From Lytechinus variegatus (lineage: Eukaryota > Echinodermata > Echinoidea > Temnopleuroida > Toxopneustidae), in NCBI RefSeq assembly GCF_018143015.1, contig NC_054747.1, positions 31,180,733 through 31,244,732 on the forward strand: 64,000 nt of DNA, written 5' to 3'. The notes under the pieces were generated by a model. It was not told the origin of the DNA. It worked only from the letters and a program-made list of their open reading frames with translations, and ran no database searches. Position 1 is the first letter of the stretch. Every line of letters starts with the position of its first letter. Made by a program: the position numbers and the translations under genes. Below, in pieces: positions 59,411 through 64,000 of the stretch.

Positions 59411-59470
59411 TTACAAGTCCAGAGTAGATGCATACACACGTTCATCCAAGTCATTAAGTGACAGGTAACT
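59411..59470 (-). CDS. Kinase-like last exon, stop codon
   Basis: Acceptor 'tttcattttcag', 60 bases, in phase with the previous exon. Encodes SYLSLNDLDERVYASTLDL and a TAA stop. The reading resembles the Y(L/V).L...D..(I/V)Y tails of receptor tyrosine kinases. It is short, so less certain than the other exons. Confidence 0.75.
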   Translation of the reverse strand, partial: SYLSLNDLDERVYASTLDL

Positions 59471-62400
59471 CTGAAAATGAAATGATAAAAGACAATGCGA
59501 ACACCGTTATCAACAGCAATAATATATGATGTCAATGGTGAATTCTAAATTGGTATGATTCATCAGCGCTTATGGAGCCAAATGGATAGTACGACAGTCG
59601 GAGGAGTTGACTACGCTGTGGTCTTGTCCAAAACGTCTAGTCATTGGCCTTTGCCTTCCCCCAGAAGTCTGGGTCCTTTAATTTCCTCGGGATTTGACCA
59701 AGGACATCTTGTCCTAAGCGTTGTCATTTGCCTCCGAGGTTAGGGGTCCTTAGCCTCGGAACTTCAGCCTTGCTTAGAGGTCAAGTGCACCCCTAGGAAA
59801 ATACTGACTTGAATAAATAGAGAAAAATCAAACTAGCATAGTGCTGAAAATTTCATCAAAATCGGATGTAAAATAAGAAAGTTATGACATTTTAAAGTTT
59901 CGCTTATTTTTCACAAAACATGCAGTGATATGCACAACTAGGTGAGTCAGTCGATGATGTCCATCACTCACAATTTCTTTTGTTTTTTATTATTTGAATT
60001 ATACAATATTTCGTTTTTTTAGATTTGACAATAAGAACCAACTTGACTGAACCATATAGTATAAAACAATGCTAATTCCACATGTTCAGGGAGGAATTAA
60101 TGATATCATTGTATCACTTGACAATGAGGATAAAATTAGAATATTTCATATAATAAAATACAAAAGAAATAGTGAGTGGATGACGTCATAGACTCCTCAT
60201 TTGCATACGAGCCAGGATGTGAACAAAACTGTTTTGTGAAATTAAGCGAAACTTTAAAATGTTATAATTTTCTTATTGTACATCCGATTTTGGTGAAATT
60301 TTCAGTGTTATGCTTGTTTGATTCTTCTCTCTCTATTGAAATCAACTTTTTGTTGGGGTGGACTTGTCCTTTAAATCATTAGTATGGAGTGGTGAGAAAG
60401 AGGCTTTAGTATAGTCATTGATTGTGGATTTGCATAGTATGAATAAATGAAAACGATTTATATATATATACATCACCAGATATACTATGGTTTATACAAA
60501 GGAAATGCAAACAGTAACAGGGGATCAAACTGTTGGAAGAATTAGAGTTAAATCTTACATGAGTCTTTTCTAGAATCCTTTCCAAATCTTTTAGGATTCG
60601 GTCAAAGTTGGTCCTAGATGTAGGGTCCTTCTTCCAGCAACTACTCATAATCGCATACCTGTGATATTAAATAATAATTGCTGATAATATATACAATTCA
60701 GGTAACGTAGCTGCTCTTAGTGAACCACGACATAATTTAACTCGGGGGTGAAAATCATGGTGTTATTAACACAAATTTAGTTTTAATAATTATAATACAT
60801 TGGATTTGTTATTAAATTACCTAAGACTTTTGAATATTTAGGAAGACAGTTTTGTGTTGTTAACAAAGTCGTTGTTAAATGAGAAGTTCACCCTGAAGAA
60901 AAGTCTGTTGTAAAAATACCAGAAAAAATCGATCACAATATTGGTCAGGCTTCGACGGAAATCCATAAAAAATGATGAAAGTTTTTAATATTTGATTTTG
61001 TTTTGTATTTGTCACGTCATAACCTACATCTGTTCCGTACGTTATGCAATGTAAATTTTTTTAAAATCCTATTGGTTTAGGGTAACTAAACTTTTTCTTT
61101 ATTCTTTCGGGCCCGTTGCAGAAAGAGTTGCAGTCGATCGCAACTCTAAAAATCATGCGCAACTTGATTTTCAACCAATCAACAGCGCGCATTTTGGACT
61201 TGCGTTTGATTTTTTGACTTGCGTTTAAACGCAACTCTTTCTGCAACAGACCCCAGGAGTGGAGATGAAATAATTTTTCTGTTGATATACTGAAGGTACA
61301 ATAAACATTTTCCAAAGAAAATTAGAAATTAATATTTTATTGATTATTTTACTACACGATAAGTGGTAAAGATCCTGGCATATTACGTCAAAAGAAAAGC
61401 TTGGAAATTATAACTTTTCCTAATTTTCGATGGAAATATCTAAAACCTTCACCAATATTTAGTTTTTTTATTTTCTCTGCTACTTTTAAATGAAAATTGT
61501 ACCAAGGTGAACTTTTAACTGCAAGTTTACTTTAAATCGCGTCCAGTACTAAAACTCATAATTTCACTTGAATTAATAAGAAAAATGAATAATGAAAGGG
61601 CCAAGAGATATTCACCAACCTTTTGATGTTATTCATGTGAGGTTATTACGGATTATTATGATTATCGTCATCAATGAAATTTTGAATTCTTTTCTAATAA
61701 GCTTTCCCTTTTGTTTACGAAAAGTTTTTTATCTTAATCATCTAGGGTTATTAATGTATTAATTTAATGACGATCATCCTGTGTATCTTTCTAGAAATTT
61801 CCTTCAAAACATTGGTCAAAGTTAAGACAACTGAATAAAACAGAAATTACACTTCTTGTGCACAGTGATGGGGGCGTTTCATCTGGTAACCCTTGGCAAC
61901 CTCCGTCTGGACAGTGGTAAAGGTCATTTTAGGGTATGGCCTTGCACCTACATTTATGAGAATAAAAAAAATGATCATGATGATGTTTTGAAATAACTGA
62001 TTATTGGATGATTCCAGGTTTGATGGTTCTGTTTAAAAGTGGTGCAAGTATTATTGTTATATCAAAGTATAGACATTCTTCCCACTCCCCCCCCCCCCCC
62101 TCTCTCTCTTCTCTCTGCCAAGAAAGAGCTCTTTACCATCTCCCTTTAAGTTTCGAACGAGCAAAGATTTTAACATTCTGTGTGTTTTTCACTTGAATAG
62201 CTGTATCTTTAACAATCTTGAATCCCTAAATCCCAAGGCGTGTCACCGTTAGAAAAAAATTATGATTTCATCATTTATTTGTGTAAGTGTAAGTAGAAGC
62301 GAAAATAAGGCTATATGTGTAACTAGTCATGGTAGTCAAATCATTGTTGTTGCTTTTGTTTCATTTAGCCTATCATCTTCATCATTTTATAATTCTATCA

Positions 62401-63977
62401 ATTATAAATATAATATAGGATTTGTATAGCAACGTATCCACCTTGCTAGGTGCTCAAGGCGCTCCTATATTACCTCGGCTATGCTAGTCTACAGGTTCCG
62501 GTGCGCAAAGCTTTTTACTTCCTGCCGGTACCAATTTACCTCACCTGGGTTGAGTGCAGCACAATGTAGGTGAATTTCTTGCTGAAGGAAAATACTCAAT
62601 TATATATAACCACCATCACTACCACCATCATCGTCATTACTAATTTCTGATATATACCGTAGCTTTGCACTGTTAGAAAAAAAACAGAAGATTTTACAGA
62701 AAGAAGTAACCAAATCATTCTGTAAATTGTTATAACAGGAAAGATTTTTTATACATTTTTAAAAATAGAATTATACAAAACACGCCTGTTTTAAAAAGGG
62801 AGAAAACAGTTTTATTACAATAACTTTGTAAGGTTACACAGTGCAGTAAGAATACAGGTGTTCTTGAGACTATGCTGCAGGAATTTTTGGGGGTTTTTAA
62901 GTAGAAATTTTCTAACAGTGTGGAAATTTAAGGTCAATAAGATACATTTACACGCGTAGTTCCTGGAACCTCCTCCCTTACCCAGTGTCATTATTTCCCA
63001 CAAGACAATACCAAAAGACCAGATGTCTCCTTCTTTAGTTTGGTCATTCGTTGCCATGGTTTCTGGTGAACTCCATCTGGTTGGTTTCTAAGACGATGTA
63101 AAGAATATGTTGATAATTCAATCGATTAAGAATATCAATCTGATAAAATTATAAAAAAAATCTTATAATCTTATAAAATTATAAAAAAAAAAAAACACGG
63201 AGAATTGGAGTCCCTTCCATGTAGAGTATAGGCATAAAGGGGAGAATGCTCCTAACCTTGGGACGGAGGGGGGGGGGGGGTGGGAGGTGGAACAACATTT
63301 TAAATTTTTTTTCTCTCTTATCATGTCATATATTTTGTTGATATTTCCTTTTGTAATTGCTGAAACGCATTAGTATTAATTTCTAGTATTTTTGAAGTTT
63401 GATGTATAATTTGTATAATTATATTGTAATGGATTTATGGTATAATTTATAATTATGTTTCAAATAGTTTGCACAATTTGTTGAGAGAATGTGATTGTGT
63501 ATTTTGATTTGAGAGAATATAATAAAACATCCTTTAAAAAATCTGCACCTTTCTTAAGTAGTCAAAATGTGTTTTACAATATTTCATCATAACTATTTTC
63601 TCGTGTTATTCAATCTTCATGTATTTCGTATTAGCTAACGAGGGGCCCGTTTCATAAAGAGTTACAACTGTTGTAACTGTTGGTAGTTGCCAATAATGGC
63701 ACCTACCATGGCAACAGGGCTTAGCAGCCAATCAAAATCAAGAATACCGTGGTAGTTGCCATAATGGCAAAGTCACAACAGGTGTAACTCTTTATGAAAC
63801 AGGCCCTTGATCTATGTTAAACAATAATGAATAATCCCATATTAATCATTAGGATTAACCCGTCACACTTACAGCTAAGTCACCAAAGAGCGATGAAGAA
63901 AGTCCATAGTCTGATATCTTACATTGCTTTCTTTCTCCTAGCAACACATTGTGAGCGCAGAGAGCTCCATGGATGAT
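59411..63977 (-). CDS. Receptor-tyrosine-kinase-like pseudokinase, 3' part (5' end beyond the window)
   Basis: C-terminal half of a tyrosine-kinase domain plus tail. Exons in reading order: 63977-63873, 63087-62982, 61947-61851, 60658-60559, 59470-59411 (stop at 59413-59411). All junctions are GT-AG and phases match throughout (0, 1, 2, 0). The catalytic-loop region reads IIHGALCAHNVLLGE, where active kinases have HRDLAARN: the catalytic Asp is Ala and the Arg before it is Gly. SDYGLS replaces DFG but keeps its Asp. The stretch from DYG to SPE is only about 22 residues, with no tyrosine pair, so the activation loop is short. Later landmarks are normal: RWSSPE, GDIWSFGIVLWEIMTLG, ARPYPKM, CWKKDPTSRTNF and DLERIL. 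The tail has YLSL and VYAS as possible phosphotyrosine sites. It is probably a membrane receptor of the FGFR/RET-like tyrosine-kinase group that signals without full catalysis. Which receptor it is cannot be told without the extracellular part. Confidence 0.88.
59774..60374. mobile_element. Foldback MITE, 'aggtcaagtgcacccc' family (copy 4)
   Basis: Ends 'agaggtcaagtgcacccct' and 'ggggtggacttgtccttta'. Inverted arms share 'gaaaatttcatcaaaatcgg' and 'ttttggtgaaattttcag'. It lies between the last two exons of the kinase-like gene. Confidence 0.82.
60559..60658 (-). CDS. Kinase-like exon: CWKKDP segment (end of kinase domain)
   Basis: Acceptor 'aatatcacag', donor 'actcat|gtaaga', 100 bases. Encodes YAIMSSCWKKDPTSRTNFDR and ILKDLERILEKTH. 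The invariant Arg of the CW....R.....F signature is Arg15, followed by Thr instead of the usual Pro. Confidence 0.92.
60874..61519. mobile_element. Foldback MITE, 'agaagttcaccctg' family (copy 3, interrupted)
   Basis: Ends 'gttaaatgagaagttcaccc' and 'aaggtgaacttttaac'. Diverged relative of 15967-16461 and 55153-55659. A second foldback element has inserted at 61109-61254. Confidence 0.72.
61109..61254. mobile_element. Nested foldback element, gggcccgttgcagaaagagt ends
   Basis: Ends 'gcccgttgcagaaagagttg' and 'caactctttctgcaacagac'. The centre 'caaccaatcaacagcgcgca' is of the same style as 63641-63808. Confidence 0.78.
61851..61947 (-). CDS. Kinase-like exon: ARPYPKM segment
   Basis: Acceptor 'taaatgtag', donor 'gaagt|gtaatt', 97 bases. 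Encodes ARPYPKMTFTTVQTEVAKGY and QMKRPHHCAQE, the usual G.PYP......V..GY.M..P..C kinase segment. Confidence 0.92.
62395..62600 (-). mobile_element. SINE body, head missing
   Basis: On the minus strand it reads 'ctcaacccaggtgaggtaaa' and 'ttggtaccggcagg', then the tail. There is no box B at the expected 5' side, so it is truncated. Confidence 0.7.
62982..63087 (-). CDS. Kinase-like exon: SPE and DIWSFG
   Basis: Acceptor 'atcgtcttag', donor 'ctgg|gtaagg', 106 bases. Encodes KPTRWSSPETMATNDQTKEG and DIWSFGIVLWEIMTL. Confidence 0.92.
63641..63808. mobile_element. Foldback element with gggcccgtttcataaagagt ends
   Basis: Ends 'gggcccgtttcataaagagt' and 'actctttatgaaacaggccc'. Inner arms 'gttgtaac', 'gtagttgcca' and complements. 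Centre 'agcagccaatcaaaatc'. It lies in an intron of the kinase-like gene. Confidence 0.85.
63873..63977 (-). CDS. Kinase-like exon: catalytic loop and DYG
   Basis: Acceptor 'ttttttttcag', donor 'agct|gtaagt', 105 bases, phase 0/0. Encodes HGALCAHNVLLGERKQCKIS and SDYGLSSSLFGDLA. Confidence 0.9.
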
Positions 63978-64000
63978 CTGAAAAAAAAGAAAGACAACTT

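Noticed and set aside
59555-59743. 62-codon plus-strand open frame
   Set aside because: Low information, no splice partners, and it sits in an intron of the minus-strand kinase-like gene.
60415-60558. Read-through C-terminus of the kinase-like exon
   Set aside because: A strong donor (cat|gtaaga) ends the exon and a phase-matched last exon with a receptor-kinase-like tail exists at 59470-59411.

Overview
The window looks like nuclear DNA of an echinoderm, most probably a sea urchin. It is AT-rich with short exons and long introns, and is densely packed with small palindromic (foldback) DNA elements and tRNA-derived SINEs. Several dispersed repeats resemble families I remember from echinoid genomes: the 'gcatagcagagtgagac' element, the 'aggtcaagtccacccc' foldbacks and the 'gatagattctgatataat' repeat. 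That placement comes from memory, not from a search. No bacterial features, rRNA, true tRNA genes, CRISPR arrays or virus-like elements are seen.

The core is a tandem array of three complete plus-strand paralogues of a PR/SET-domain C2H2 zinc-finger (PRDM) gene. Copy A spans 13.70-25.30 kb, copy B 33.00-39.34 kb and copy C 46.15-53.91 kb. Each has five coding exons with identical intron phases (1, 1, 0, 1). The assembled reading frames are exact multiples of three and predict 703, 742 and 765 residues. Exon 1 encodes a conserved N-terminal module I do not recognise. Exon 2 and the start of exon 3 encode a fast-changing linker. The rest of exon 3 and all of exon 4 encode the PR domain. Exon 5 encodes twelve C2H2 fingers (the fifth is broken in copy A) and a basic stretch that could be a nuclear localisation signal. 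The paralogues keep the finger framework but differ at DNA-contact positions. They also differ at a PR-domain residue aligned with a catalytic tyrosine of PRDM9. These are expected to be nuclear DNA-binding, possibly histone-modifying, proteins that have diverged in target choice.

The duplicated unit includes upstream DNA. About 70-990 resembles 26970-28150. The (AGT)n and GAT-rich tracts near 3.3-4.0 kb reappear near 28.8-29.4 kb. A short conserved box near 5.42, 29.90 and 43.67 kb, upstream of each gene, may be a 5' noncoding exon.

At the right end, on the minus strand, lie the last five exons (63977 down to 59411) of a receptor-tyrosine-kinase-like gene whose 5' part is outside the window. 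Its catalytic loop reads HGALCAHN instead of HRDLAARN and its activation segment is short, so it is probably a pseudokinase.

The rest is mostly non-coding. About 25 small inverted-repeat elements are recognisable, including TTAA-flanked (piggyBac-like) and TA-flanked (pogo-like) ones. There are two 1.7-1.8 kb copies of a 'cgagcctt'-ended element inside PRDM introns, a 1.2-kb-armed inverted repeat in intron 1 of copy A, a degraded LINE tail, five SINE pieces, two large (AGT)n arrays, a purine-only tract, and a 3.1-kb block (6541-9665) with a recurring 15-mer TTAACTTCCGTAACG.
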